From contig OY754468.1 in NCBI GenBank assembly GCA_963575645.1, positions 25,196,465-25,260,464 on the forward strand: a stretch of 64,000 nucleotides of DNA, written 5' to 3'. The notes below the pieces were generated by a model. It searched no databases. It saw only the letters and a program-made list of their open reading frames with translations, and was not told the origin of the DNA. This DNA comes from Xanthostigma xanthostigma. Its lineage: Eukaryota > Arthropoda > Insecta > Raphidioptera > Raphidiidae. Of this stretch, positions 31,197 through 42,031 are shown in pieces; position 1 is the first letter of the stretch; each line of letters begins with the position of its first letter. A program made the translations under genes and the position numbers.

Positions 31197-32482
31197 AATT
31201 TGGTTTTCAATAATATAAGTTTTTTGGTTACATACTGTATACAATACAGTACAATCATATATATTAATACGATAAGGTTTAAGATGTTTGCCTCCCTTTT
31301 TAGAAAAAACCACACAATTTCTACACATAAATTATATATCATTTTACAGATAATTGCTTGCTCTACTGACATCGACAATTAAAAAATTTATTATTGCTAT
31401 TGTTTTTGTAAATTAATTCAACTCTGAACAACGTCTGCCATCTGACGGCGTAACGTTAACACTTCGATCTGTTATCTGACCTTCATATTGTAAATACGCA
31501 TACTGCCATCTGACGGGCAACGCTGAACAACGCTTTTGCTACTTGCGCCTCTATATGACAATTTTAGTAAAATATTTCTTTTACAACAAAAAGAAGAACG
31601 TTATAAGCAGTGTGCAAAATTAGAAACGAATTGAATACCTGCAATCATATTTAAAAAAATAATTTTGTAAAGTGATAATTATTATACTTATTTAGTGCGA
31701 ATAATTCGCACAGGTCACGCTAGTAAATATATAATTTGATAATACCTGTCCCTAGTTTTATGTCATTCATCGATGTTTTGAATTGTTTAAGATAAATATG
31801 ACATTTTTTCAAAGTTGTTTATAATATCCACTTCATCTTATTACATGTCAGATAAAAGTTGTGTTGAGATGCTCTCGCTTGTGATTTTGTTATCAATAAT
31901 TTATTTTATTAAGTTGGAACCAAAATATACAACATATTATATGTATAGTTAAAGTTTCACCCATTTCGTTTGCTAGGCTCATTCGGAATGCATGGTACAG
32001 TTTTTTGCTGCTCCTGTTTTTTTCTAAAGATAAAATACAATGTAGTACACATTGTGTCCAAGTTAGATAATATTAGATTGAGATAATGTTATTTAAATGG
32101 ATTACACTACAAAATATCTGCATCGGCAATCGCATTTATCGTCGGATTTTCGGGTGAACGTTACAGTATTCAACAAAAATACCAAGGAGTATAATGCAGT
32201 GTGTTTTTATTCTTCAACTAACTATTTTACCTGATAATTTGGTTAGTGAATTGAAAGTAAATTTTATTGTAACGAATAGATTTCTTCCAAGATTTTCTTT
32301 CTTTGATAGTAGTTCGAAGAAATATGGCCACAAGAGTCACCTCCCCCTCTCGTTAAGGCGACTTCGCCATCTTTTATGTCGTCCGTCGACTTCATCTATT
32401 CTGGGGCTATCCGCCCCTGCTTGATAACACAAACACTTTACGTCGTGGTTGAATATAATAATGCAAAAACACGCTGTGCTGC
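31197..32482. other. Spacer, no gene seen
   Basis: No domain or repeat recognised. 31440-31545 repeats 'gccatctgacggc'-like words ('tgccatctgacggcgtaacg', 'tgccatctgacgggcaacgc'), about 70 bp apart. Confidence 0.35.
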
Positions 32483-32784
32483 GGGGGGGGGGGGGGTTAA
32501 AATCTTTGATTAACGTCTGAATAGAACTCTCCAAATAAATAAAATTGTCGTCCAATTTTTCTCAGACCATAATATTGACAAAAAATAATAAAAAAAACAG
32601 TTGTGTGGTTTTAAGAAACCACGACGCAAGTGAAACTTTTATTGGATTGTAGGCGTTGGATTGTAGACACTTATCCATCACGATTAATTATAAACAACAA
32701 TATTCACATGAATACACGAATAAAAACATGTAAACACTGTACAGCACTTGCCCGCATGACAGACTATGTGTTATACATACTACA

Positions 32785-32935
32785 CGGTCAGCTGATGCTA
32801 ACCATGGGCGCCGCCATATTGGCCTTGGCTGCTCTACCGAGCGCCTATACTCCGAACGCCTTTCACTTTACCCCTCCGCGGCCGCCTGTAATGCGACATG
32901 CAACAGACGGCCAGAAAAATTCGGGGCGATAGAAT
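32785..32935 (+). promoter_or_regulatory. GC-rich promoter-like stretch (weak)
   Basis: Contains GGCGCCGCCATATTGGCC, matching the YY1-like motif GCCGCCATnTTG, then CCCCTCCGCGGCCGCC. Composition contrasts with the AT-rich surroundings. No protein domain in the overlapping frame (32630-32932). It may be a promoter, an untranslated first exon, or part of the surrounding composite repeat. Confidence 0.25.
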
Positions 32936-32954
32936 AAAAGTTTCACTTTAATAA

Positions 32955-33239
32955 AAATCAATATAACACAAGATACTAACATGAAGATTGACTCTATTCA
33001 ATAAATAGAGTAACTGTGATCCATTGAAGTTAATGATGAGTATTTGGAAAGAATTCCGTGGCATAAGGAACACTCTGAAGATGATACAAAACGTATCGAA
33101 ACGTTAGTATTAAATGCAAGTTTAAAAAAGTCTCAGTATTGCTTCATTTTCGATCCTTATGCCACGGAATTCTTTCCAAATACTCATCCACAAGATACTA
33201 ACATTACGGTAGTGTTAGTATCTTGTGTTATATTGATTT
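32955..33239. repeat. Nested perfect hairpins
   Basis: The outer arms 32955-32981 and 33213-33239 are perfect 27-bp inverted copies containing CACAAGATACTAACA. Inside, 33035-33069 and 33154-33188 are perfect 35-bp inverted copies (core GGAAAGAATTCCGTGGCA). A third copy of CACAAGATACTAACA at 33189-33203 pairs with 33213-33227. Thus one word occurs three times and two hairpins compete. The loop of the 35-bp stem holds CTGAAGA and CGAAACG words (33075-33103). Confidence 0.75.
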
Positions 33240-33499
33240 GTATTTTTATTATTTTTTGTCGATATATTATGGTCTGAGAAAAATTAGTCGACAGTTTTAT
33301 TTATTTGCGGGGGGGTTAAAACCAGAGTTTGGTGAAATTTGAATAGGTACTATGTACCTGCGTTTATAGTGGTGAGCAGAAAGTTATTTTTAATTTAAAC
33401 GTAAGCTAGTTCGAAACCCAACCTTGACAACACATAAAAACTTTGTGTCGAGGTTGAATGTCTCGTTTTTCGATACTGGTATATAGTTTTCTTGTGCGT

Positions 33500-33800
33500 G
33501 GTGTGTGGGGTGTGCTATAGTCGTTTGTTGTCCCGACTCGATCCAGGGTGCCCTGTGCCGTCGTCGCCACGACAGCGGCCCATAAACCTAGAATTGATTG
33601 AATTCGATTCTTGCAGCGGCACTGTAGTATAGCCGACTCTCGCGTGCGACCATAGTTTAGTCAGTCACGTGTAAATGACATTAAAAGCGGACCCGCACTT
33701 GCTTTACGGTCTCGATTTCTCCGCTCGAACGTCTCCTGTGCACAAAATACAGGATGTACGTGAATCGTCGTATCGCAGATCTGCAAGTTGGAGAATAGCC
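33500..33800 (+). promoter_or_regulatory. GC-elevated, initiator-bearing stretch (weak)
   Basis: 33530-33600 and 33640-33790 are CpG-rich. GTTTAGTCAGTCACGTG at 33655-33671 combines an initiator-like TCAGTC with an E-box CACGTG, and a possible splice donor follows at GAGGGGTAAAT (~33802). This could be a non-coding first exon on the plus strand. There is no coding frame to confirm it. Confidence 0.25.
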
Positions 33801-33829
33801 GAGGGGTAAATTTTTAATGGACCTTCGTA

Positions 33830-34761
33830 TAGATAATTTGTTTCAAGCTTCAATCTTTTTTTTTAAACAATTGAGAACTCGAGGATTTTCAGTTTATTGT
33901 TAAAACCAGTTACACATTTCAATCTTACTAGATCCGAATGATTTTGGAAATTGGAATTTTTTATCATATTTTTGTATGTCTACCTTCAGATTGAGCTGTG
34001 TAAAAACCTTTCAGCACTACAAAAAATTCTCAATTGTACTTCAGATCGGCTTATCAACCCACAATCGGCGGATCAAGCCGTAGTCTATTTTAAAATGAAA
34101 TAAAAAGAGACAACTATTGTAAATTTCATGTCTCGAAATATTTTTTTAGTACGCAAGCGTCGCTGCTGCATTAAATGACATTTTTTTTAACTTTTAATAT
34201 CACTGGTTCACCTGTGATCAGCTATTCACAGTGCAGATAATAATAGAAATGAATATCTAGTAATGACATTTTTCACAAACAATTTTCAAATTTAATTTCA
34301 CAGCGAGGCTTTTTCGGAGAGTCGGTTGCACCATTTCGAATTTATTTAAACTATGTAAGTAATAACACTGTTTAACGCTTACTAGACATTGTTTTGGTAG
34401 TGATAATCGCCTTAATGCTAGTTCATATTGTTTTTTTTTTGTTTATGGAAAAAAATGTGCTTCGACTACCAGGATCATTAGCACTACTGCCATAAGCCAT
34501 ACTATACAATAATGATACATTATCATTTAAAATATGAACAGATTTGTCGGATTTGTTTTCGAGAAAATCGAAATTTTTGATTTGCGTTCCTCAGTACATT
34601 ACCTTTCTTTGGAGTAGTGGGGAAAAGAAACCTTGAAAAATTACCTAAACAATCGTTAAATGATGTCGATAGGTCTTCTGTGCATACGAACAGACATCTA
34701 TAAGACTCGCTTTTTCGGTGCATAACTCAATGTAACGTCTAGTACCTACTATCGAAACTTG
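33830..34761. other. Spacer, no gene seen
   Basis: AT-rich; the minus-strand frame 34523-34723 has no recognised domain. Confidence 0.35.
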
Positions 34762-34777
34762 TATTCAATTTTTTCAA

Positions 34778-35160
34778 GAGCGGGGTGGCGTAGCGGTGAG
34801 AGGACTAGACTCGCATTCGGGAGGTACCGGGTTTGAATCCCGGCGGGGGCAGATGTGACTAGAACTTTTTCCTACTACCTCTCGCCGAGAAACGGTAATT
34901 CCTGTACCGGTCATCTTGTTGAGGTTTTCCATGATTTCCCTCAATAATTCCAGATAAATATCGAGATGGTTTCTTATTCAAGGCCATGGCCGATTACTCC
35001 AAAATTTGCCTACATTTTTCTTAATTTCCTAAAAATTCGTTTATTTGCCCATTGCTATTAATTAAATTGAAGATTGAAAATTGTAGAAAATAATGGGAAG
35101 TGTGGTAAAAAAAATATTAATGGTGCGAATGGCGTCTGTTATGACATAAAGTCGAGATAT
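34778..35160 (+). mobile_element. tRNA-derived SINE, full length with 16-bp target duplication
   Basis: TATTCAATTTTTTCAA is repeated perfectly at 34762-34777 and 35161-35176. The head has an RNA polymerase III A box (TGGCGTAGCGGTGAGAG, ~34786) and B box (GGGTTTGAATCCC, ~34829), followed by 'gaggttttccatgatttccc', 'ataattccagataaatatcg', 'aaggccatggccgatta' and a body ending 'gacataaagtcgaga'. Length 383 bp. SINEs of this kind use a LINE's machinery for retrotransposition. Related copies lie at 36495-36836 and 41278-42013. Confidence 0.88.
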
Positions 35161-35176
35161 TATTCAATTTTTTCAA

Positions 35177-36494
35177 CATTACAACTTTACAATACTTCTT
35201 TAAAGTGCAGATTGTCCAATGTTCACCCAACTTGTAAAAAATGCTCTCGGCAAATTTCAGACTGATCGCAAAAGACGTTTTGTGATTAAGCATTAAACTT
35301 CACTAAATTTGGCTTGTAGATAAAAATTTTTAAAAACACACGCAGTGTAATCATAAGTTATTACTGTAATACCTTACCTGATAACGATATATCCACGCAA
35401 TAGCCTTAGATGCTGAGCGTGTTTTATTTAAATAAAAAAAAAAACACTCGTGAGAATCCAATGTACGGAAAGACTAATTAATATTATAAAGCTTTTCCTC
35501 TTTAAAAATACTGCGAAACTTAACTTGTTCAATTTTTTTTTAATTTATTTTTCTATTTATTTATATCTGGCTCAATGTCATATGGGAAGAATGATACGGG
35601 CGTCTAGTTTATTTTGAATTAAGATTGAATAAGGTTTTTCACAGAAATTAGAAACTTCTAGAACGGTTTTAGTGTGTCAGCTGGTGCATTTTGTGTGCAC
35701 ACACATTCAAATGCTCATAATATAGAGCTATGCGGATGAATAAGGGATCAAAATATAATACACATTTACTTTATTGGTCACTAAAAAGTAAAAAATATAC
35801 TTTGAACCTGATGAATTATTAATTTCATTCGACTCGCTGTTAAAAATAATGATAAAAATACTAATAGTATGAGTAGAGTCAGTTATTAAAATCATTATCT
35901 TATTTTTTGACTGACACCCTTTAATAACTGAGAAAGGGCGGTCTGTATATTTCATACAGATGCCATCAGGGTCAGTTTTCTTAGCACTATTTCTTTTCTC
36001 ATAAGTTAAGGTACTATTATTCCATATAATAACTAACTTCGACTTGTCAACACAAGCATTTTTATGTGAAGGGTCAGGCAGAGTATTAGAACGCTAAATC
36101 ACAAAGAAACAAAAAAAAAAGAAAGGCAGATTCGTGGAACTATTGAATTCTGATCTCTTATAAAAATTTTACTATAGCTTCGAGAATATATTAGTATTGG
36201 CACTACTGGTTTATATATCTAGGCTAGAATAAATAATATTACACTATGTGGCATGCTAAAAACAAGAGCAGCGATTTTGAATAGTCACACAAGTAGTAAT
36301 ATCATTCCGCGCGAGATACACTATATACTGAATTTTTTGCACCTACCTTCTATAAAATAGCTGGTTTTCACTTCATTTTTTGTATATTTTCAAAATTTTG
36401 ACTGTTCTGTTAGCAGGTTAGTTTTAAGTACTACAATAGACAAAAAAACATTAATTTATTAACGAATTGGCAAAACGCGACTATAGTTTTATTT
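35177..36494. other. Spacer, no gene seen
   Basis: 35237-35275 ('tgtaaaaaatgctctcggca') has a partial match at 57117-57165. Otherwise AT-rich DNA with chance frames. Confidence 0.35.
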
Positions 36495-36746
36495 TCCTAA
36501 ATAATTCCAGATAAATATCAAGATAGTTCCTTATTCAAGGCCATGGCCGATTACCTGTCAAACTCCTATGCTCAAAATTTGCCTACCTTATCCTTAATTT
36601 CCTAAAAATTCCTTCATTCGCCCATTGCTATTAATTAAGTGGATAGTTTAAAAATGTATAAAATAACGGGAAGTGTGATAGTTGGAAATAGTAATGGTGC
36701 GAATGGCGTCTGTTATGACATAAAGTCGAGAAACGGACGTTAAACG

Positions 36747-36747
<1 letters not shown>
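36495..36747 (+). mobile_element. tRNA-derived SINE, 5'-truncated copy
   Basis: Begins inside the body ('ataattccagataaatatca') and keeps 'aaggccatggccgattacc', 'gcccattgctattaattaag', 'gcgaatggcgtctgttatga' and 'gtcgagaaacggacgttaaa'. The tRNA head is missing. The end grows directly into the (ATT)n array, which is therefore the SINE's tail. Confidence 0.78.

Positions 36748-36836
<89 letters not shown>
36748..36836 (+). repeat. (ATT)n microsatellite, about 30 units
   Basis: An uninterrupted ATT array of 89 bp, sited at the 3' tail of the SINE at 36495. The isoleucine-rich frame on the minus strand is an artefact of this array. Confidence 0.95.
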
Positions 36837-36837
<1 letters not shown>

Positions 36838-36849
36838 GTGTTATTTTTC

Positions 36850-38035
36850 ATCAGGTACAGCACTAGTGCGTCTTGATTTAATAATTTACTATATGGATCA
36901 TTGTCTATCTACTCAATGTGCGGTGAGCGAAGGCAGCAAAACGTATCGAAAATATATCTACGTCTCTTTCTTCGATGTAATTCCCCGATTTCTCCGATGA
37001 TAGGATTGGTTGATGTACTTACATTCAATATGAATAACCATTATATATTTGTGGATTTTTTTAAGTAATTTATCTCAAACGCTGGAGAGAGTGGGCGCCA
37101 TTATCAAGTTTCTGCCCCGGTTCGAAAAAATCCTACATGTGGGACTGCTTTTTCTAAGACGTTAACATGGGCGTACCCAGCTTTTGGCCCAGGAGGGGGC
37201 AAATTATAAATTTATTAAGCCGGGTCACTCGTGCTTGTTTTGCCCTCCTGGATACGCGAGTGCTTACGGCGTAAAAAAAGACAGAAGTATATGTTTGCAT
37301 ACTAATGCGAATGCGATTTTATTCCTATGCTCAGTATAAAATAAAAGTATATTATGGTCTTGAGTCATTTTATATGCCTGCCTACATGCATGTTAAACAG
37401 CTATGTTTATAGGAGGTAGTGTAAAAAAATGATTGAAGGTTATAATCAGCATTACCGTTAATTGCGCTTATTATTCGATTTATAAATACTACAAAAATAT
37501 ATATTGTACAACATCGTTAACATTTTATCAAGTGAATATATTACAAAGAAGCCTACAAAGTTTTCTGACTGAAAACTTCGCCCCCTTTTCATTTTAAAAT
37601 TTATTTTTTTTAATTTCCTTTAGTACAAAGTTCATTATCGTTTCAAATTGATTGAAAATATCCGCTTTCTTGTCAGACACAATGTTTGTTTGCAAAGAGA
37701 GAAAAAGTTTTAATTTTCCAGACATGCAATTCACAAAGAGCAACGAACGTAGTAAAACCTAAATTGGAAAAAGTTCGTTTCACAGTGCAGTTGTAATAAT
37801 AGGTAATTATGATCGAGTCTCCACGGTATGAAGAGAGGCGTCGAGAAGCGTGACGAAGGCCGGGGGTTGAGGGATGTTACACGGTGTTTAACGGTCCGAC
37901 CAGCGGCCCTTTTGGCCAATATTACGAAGAATAAATTCACAATACATCGCGGCCACCTGCGCCATCTCTATGTGCGGTATGAACCCGCATACTTCGTCGT
38001 CGGTTTACTGTTTTACTAGCTAACGACCGCTACAC
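36850..38035. other. Spacer, no gene seen
   Basis: 37820-38015 is moderately GC-rich with frames on both strands but no domain. 37180-37260 contains 'cccagcttttggcccaggag', possibly a hAT remnant. Confidence 0.35.
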
Positions 38036-38047
38036 ACTTTATGTTCG

Positions 38048-38055
38048 TCTCTCTG

Positions 38056-38088
<33 letters not shown>

Positions 38089-38093
38089 TTCTA
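38048..38093 (+). repeat. (TC)n microsatellite
   Basis: Interrupted TCTG/TC dinucleotide tract, CTCTGTCTCTCTGTCTCTCT followed by an uninterrupted TC run. Confidence 0.9.
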
Positions 38094-38146
38094 TCCACCG
38101 TCACCAGGTCTTGAACCAGTGACACTTCAACGACTGACACTAGATA

Positions 38147-38593
38147 TCTAAATATATAAACGGAAACCGTGACTGACTGACTGATCTATCAACGTATAGC
38201 TCAAACCACTGGACGAATTGTGCTGAAATTTGGCACACAGATAGTTATTATTACGTCGGCATTCGCTAAGAACAGATTTTTGAAAAGGATTAACGGGGTT
38301 CAAAATTTGCATCGCGAAGTCATATTATAAGATAGATTCAAAAATGCGCAGGATTACTCCTGTCAACAAATAAATAAACTCGTGCTTCAGGCTTTTTCAA
38401 AAAGAACCCTTTCAGAGGGTGATGAGAGGTAAATAGTCTAAAAATCAACATGAGTGTCATTTTAAAGGTTTGTCAGGACATTGCTATAACGTGGATGTCA
38501 TCAATTTTAAAATTCGTCGAGAAAGGAATAGGTAGCTATGCGAAATAATGGTGTTTCGTCTCAATCGCGTGCGAAGCCGCGGGTAACGGCTAG
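38147..38593 (+). mobile_element. Non-autonomous Helitron
   Basis: A|TCTAAATATATAAACGGAAA at 38147; end GCGTGCGAAGCCGCGGGTAA then CGGCTAG|T at 38593. The 3' hairpin (gcg...cgc), CTAG end and A-T insertion site are the Helitron hallmarks. 447 bp, no Rep or helicase. The internally deleted 82-bp version at 54125-54206 shares both ends. Confidence 0.78.
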
Positions 38594-38595
38594 TT

Positions 38596-38880
38596 GATAT
38601 ATATGTAAAACAAAGTCCCTCCGCCGCGTGTGTCGACCTGAACGCTATATAAACTCAGAAATTACCGAACGGATTTTCGTACGGTTTTCACCAATGGACG
38701 GAGTGATTCAAGAGAAAAATATATGTGTATAATTCATTATAGTTTTGTGTAAATTGGTTGAAATATGACGATGCTTGTTGAAGATGACGGAAAAAATCAA
38801 GCCGACTGGGAGCTTTCATCGAAAACGCTGCTTAATCCCTTTGACAATGTATGATGGAATTGTTCCTCTTTTATATATAG
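38596..38880 (+). mobile_element. Helitron-like fragment abutting the previous one
   Basis: 'gatatatatgtaaaacaaag' and 'tccctccgccgcgtgtgt' match the 5' end of the element at 12025. No CTAG end was found, so the copy is 3'-truncated. It starts 2 bp after the Helitron at 38147-38593, a tandem arrangement. Confidence 0.55.
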
Positions 38881-39439
38881 ATCTACAGAAAAGTTCCCGA
38901 TGGTATATGTCTATATTTTAAGGATAATAATAATAATAATAATTCTAAAATACCATACAGGCATGAAACAAGTCAATAAAAAAAATTCAAGCGTTAAAAA
39001 ATTCCTCTGTACTATAGTACGTATTAGTTATTAGATGTTTTTTTAAATTTTGTTTAAATAATTTATAATTTAATAATTTAATTTTTAGATGGAATTGCAT
39101 TGTAGATTTTCATCATTTGAATGTACATGTTTTTCCTAACTACAGAGTGTTTCACATGTGGTATGTGAAGGTCCGTTTTTGCCCTGGTGCAATATTCGTG
39201 GATCGTCCTCTCCTGTTCAAAATAATCGTAATTTTTTTTAACAAAACAATTAGCTGTTTCTAAGATATATATACAGGGCATCGTCAATATCCCTAGTTGT
39301 TTGAAATATGGCTTAGATGATTCCCGTTGTTTAATCCTGATTATGTTACGTAAGCATCTTTTTTGTAAGATAAATAATTGCTTAGTGTGAGGACTACCTC
39401 CCCAAAATATTACACCATATCTTAAGATAGCTTACTATA
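38881..39439. other. Spacer, no gene seen
   Basis: Contains a short (AAT)n tract at 38925-38942; otherwise nothing recognisable. Confidence 0.35.
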
Positions 39440-39545
39440 CCCATTTTAATGTTAAGCGCATTTCGTGAATATCAATTTTGCAACGTAAGTCGACGAAAAA
39501 ACGGTGGCAATCTACAAATTCGACAAATTCCGACCGGGGCGCTAG
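39440..39545 (+). mobile_element. Helitron-like 3' end (second family)
   Basis: 'tcaattttgcaacgtaagtc', 'gacgaaaaaacggtggcaat' and the end CCGACCGGGGCG-CTAG|T. Same family as 9150-9260 and 17741-18496. Confidence 0.6.
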
Positions 39546-40079
39546 TTATTTATATGTCTATAAATATTTATATAAATGTTTGTATTTTCATTGTTTCTTA
39601 AAATGTCGAATTATTCAAGTGGGTGAAAATTAAATTGAACGATTCCATTAATACATACATACAACTTACAAATGAAGTTAAAAAAAGAGTGTTAAAAATA
39701 CATTTTAGTGCTGCCTTTTTGGATACTCTGGTTTCATTTACTGGAATGTAATAAAGTTTTATTGAATCCTATTTACCTACTTCAACTAACAATAGCAGAT
39801 TGTACATCTAGCGTAATGACAAATATTTTCGACGAGGTGTGACATAATGTTAAACGAGCGCAACGAGTTTAAAAGACACGAGTGAAAATATCATTGCGCT
39901 TGTGTATGTACTGTATTTTTGGTCATAGGTGCACCCAATAAACCAGCAATGTTATTGATTTTTTTTCTATATTTACTATTAATAATAATAAGTAAACAAA
40001 AATAATTACTATTAAATGTCACTTTAGCGCTTGACGGGCAATAAAGTTACATTACCACCCGACTCTCCCGTCACTGGTC
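39546..40079. other. Spacer, no gene seen
   Basis: AT-rich, no feature recognised. Confidence 0.35.
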
Positions 40080-40530
40080 ATTTTACGACCGATATACTTG
40101 CATGACAAACAGCCACGAGACGAAAATTGTTCTTACTGAGTTGCAGTAGTTCTTCAATCATCTTTCGGGATGGCACTTTAATAAAAGTCTTGCCATGTTA
40201 CTGCCCGGAAATTTGATTCCAGTATGTCTTGTGCTGATTTTGGATCCATTCCGTTATTTGACCCCATACAGTGCTTTTCGACACTCTCAGGGCAGGTTCT
40301 GGGCCAATGTATGGAGTTGACGATCGTTTCCTCGCCAGCCCATCAGCTTCTTCGTTGCCTTCGATTCCAAAGTGTCCCGGCACCCACAGTAAAGTTACTT
40401 TGTTGTGTTCTGCCAGAACTCTAAGCTCTCTTATGCATTCCCAAACCAGCTTTGATGTCACTTTTGAGTTAGCAAATGGCCTTCAGGGACGCCTGACTGT
40501 CTGATGCAATATGGATCCGTTTATTTTTGT
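40080..40530 (-). pseudogene. LINE RNase H domain relic
   Basis: The minus strand encodes IHIASDSQASLKAI (RNase H catalytic D in SDSQA), then after a frameshift near 40478 VTLLWVPGHFGIEGNEEADG with LARK following, the WVPGH-x-GI-x-GNExAD signature. Next come NQISGQ*, then KTFIKVPSRKMIEELLQLSK and NNFRLVAVCHAS, which match the region before the C-terminal zinc knuckle of I/R1/Jockey-group non-LTR elements. Two stops or frameshifts are visible, and the reverse transcriptase is missing. This is a 5'-truncated, dead copy. Confidence 0.85.
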
Positions 40531-40861
40531 ATTTCCTCCTATTGTTTTCATATGCATATTGCAATACGACATTAATTTATATATTAATCTTTAAGTTGAC
40601 CATCTACCTACCTTGTTAATATTTACCGGAAGTGACATACACATTACACATGTACACCGATAATTAAAATAATTGTCTCTTAAACCCGACAATTATATTA
40701 TGTTAAATTTAACAATGCATTGAAGACCCTGTTTTAAAAATGTGCTTAACACACCACAAATTGAACACTATTAATATGTACCAATCACAAATTATTTACT
40801 GTAAAACTTCTTGTTTCATAGGTGGCTTTGGTGCAGTTCCACAGATGTGCGCTGTATTTCC
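40531..40861. other. Spacer, no gene seen
   Basis: AT-rich, no feature recognised. Confidence 0.35.
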
Positions 40862-40935
40862 TTACAAACCGAATGTTTTGTAGCGAAACTTTCAATAATT
40901 GTCATTGTGAAAGTTCACTCTACGGTTTGTAAGTT
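40862..40935. repeat. Small imperfect hairpin
   Basis: CTTACAAACCG...GAAACTTTCA pairs with TGAAAGTTC...CGGTTTGTAAG, about 30 nt per arm with mismatches and a 15-nt loop. Confidence 0.45.
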
Positions 40936-41277
40936 TTGTCCGGGGAAATCGTAACTACGTCTTGTAGATGTGTTGTTTATAGTGTGTCCAAGAAAAATAG
41001 TATCAAACGTTTACGAAACAAGTTAAGATCTTAGTTCTTCATTTAATGAACAACGAACTAAGTGAAACGTTTTTTTGCCGAGATTTCAACTGACACTTTT
41101 CTAAAGTTTTTTTTCTTTATAGCTTTTCTGTGTGAAGTCCGTATAATATGAGGAGTTTATACTTTACGGGATATAACTTTTAATTACTATTTATTTTGAA
41201 GAATGTCTGCCTCTTAGACTTGGATTTTGTTTCGTTCATATTAACTTGCAAAAAATTTCTAATTCCAAATATAATTA

Positions 41278-42013
41278 ATAATAACAGAAATTATGCGTTA
41301 AACGTCCGTTTCAATTGACTTTATATCAGAACAGACGCCATTCTCACCATTTCTATTTTCCATTTCCTGTTATTTTCTACATTTTTCAACTTCAACTAAT
41401 AATTACCAATGTAGAATGAAGGAATTTTAGGACATTTGGATAAGGTAGGCAAATTTTGAGCTAGGAGTTTGACAGGTAATCATAGAGATATAAGTAACTA
41501 GAGTCCGCGAGTGAGCCTTAAAAGTGTCTGCGATTGAGAGAGAGAAGGCTGCTTACAATTCCGTATCACTATGGTAATTAAAGATATAAACGGCACATGG
41601 CTATTGACTAGTTACATAAGGGTATCGTTTTCCCCGCTCTCCCCTCTTCAGTTAATGATCTGTCAACGAGCGCTCATGAGTGGGAGAAAGAGAATGATAC
41701 GGAACGATTGCAGCGTTCTCTCTCTGAACTGCAGACACTTTCACTTATGGCAAGCATACCCGCTAGCTTACTCTAGTACTTATATTTCTATGCAGGTAAT
41801 CGGCCATGGCCTTGAATAAGGAACCATCTCGATAATTATCTGGAATTATTGAGGGAAACCATGGAAAACCTCAAGATGTCGGTACAGGAATCACCGTTTC
41901 TCGGCGAGAGGCAGCAGGAAAAAGTCTCAGTCACATCTGCCCCCGCCGGGATCCGAACCCGGTGCCTACCGAATGCGAGTCTAGTGCTCTCACCACTACG
42001 CTGCACCGCACGG
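41278..42013 (-). mobile_element. tRNA-derived SINE, full length with 18-bp target duplication, interrupted
   Basis: TAATTCCAAATATAATTA occurs perfectly at 41260-41277 and 42014-42031. The head on the minus strand shows an A box (CAGCGTAGTGGTGAGAG) and a B box (GGGTTCGGATCCC). The body is that of 34778-35160, without the 312-bp MITE and its 8-bp duplication at 41473-41800. Net SINE length is about 416 bp. Copy divergence plus the later MITE insertion gives a relative age order. Confidence 0.9.
41481..41792. mobile_element. hAT MITE inserted in a SINE, 8-bp target duplication
   Basis: CAGGTAAT is duplicated at 41473-41480 and 41793-41800; the single unbroken form (gacaggtaatcggccatgg, inverse) is seen in the other SINE copies. 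Ends CATAGAGATATAAGTAACTA and inverse CATAGAAATATAAGTA-CTA. AGAGAGA-rich subterminal segments and 'gtgtctgc' / 'gcagacactttcactta' inverted blocks are shared with the copy at 47981-48186. Confidence 0.88.
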
Positions 42014-42031
42014 TAATTCCAAATATAATTA

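Larger units (their letters stand above)
32483..33318. mobile_element. Inverted-repeat block bounded by G-runs
   Basis: A run of 14 G (32483-32496) precedes the dispersed repeat (32500-32577), and an inverted copy of part of that repeat (33262-33310, GGTCTGAGAAAAATTAGTCG) runs into CGGGGGGGTTAAAA at 33307-33320. The mirrored blocks 'aataaataaaa..tgtcg' and 'tttctcagaccataatat' suggest one composite element enclosing 32578-33261, including the nested hairpins at 32955-33239. Boundaries are approximate. Confidence 0.45.

Noticed and set aside
34785-34850. Functional tRNA gene
   Set aside because: It has A and B boxes but is the head of a SINE with target duplications and a 383-bp body; repeated three times in the window.
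36648-36863. Poly-isoleucine protein
   Set aside because: Translation of the (ATT)n array.
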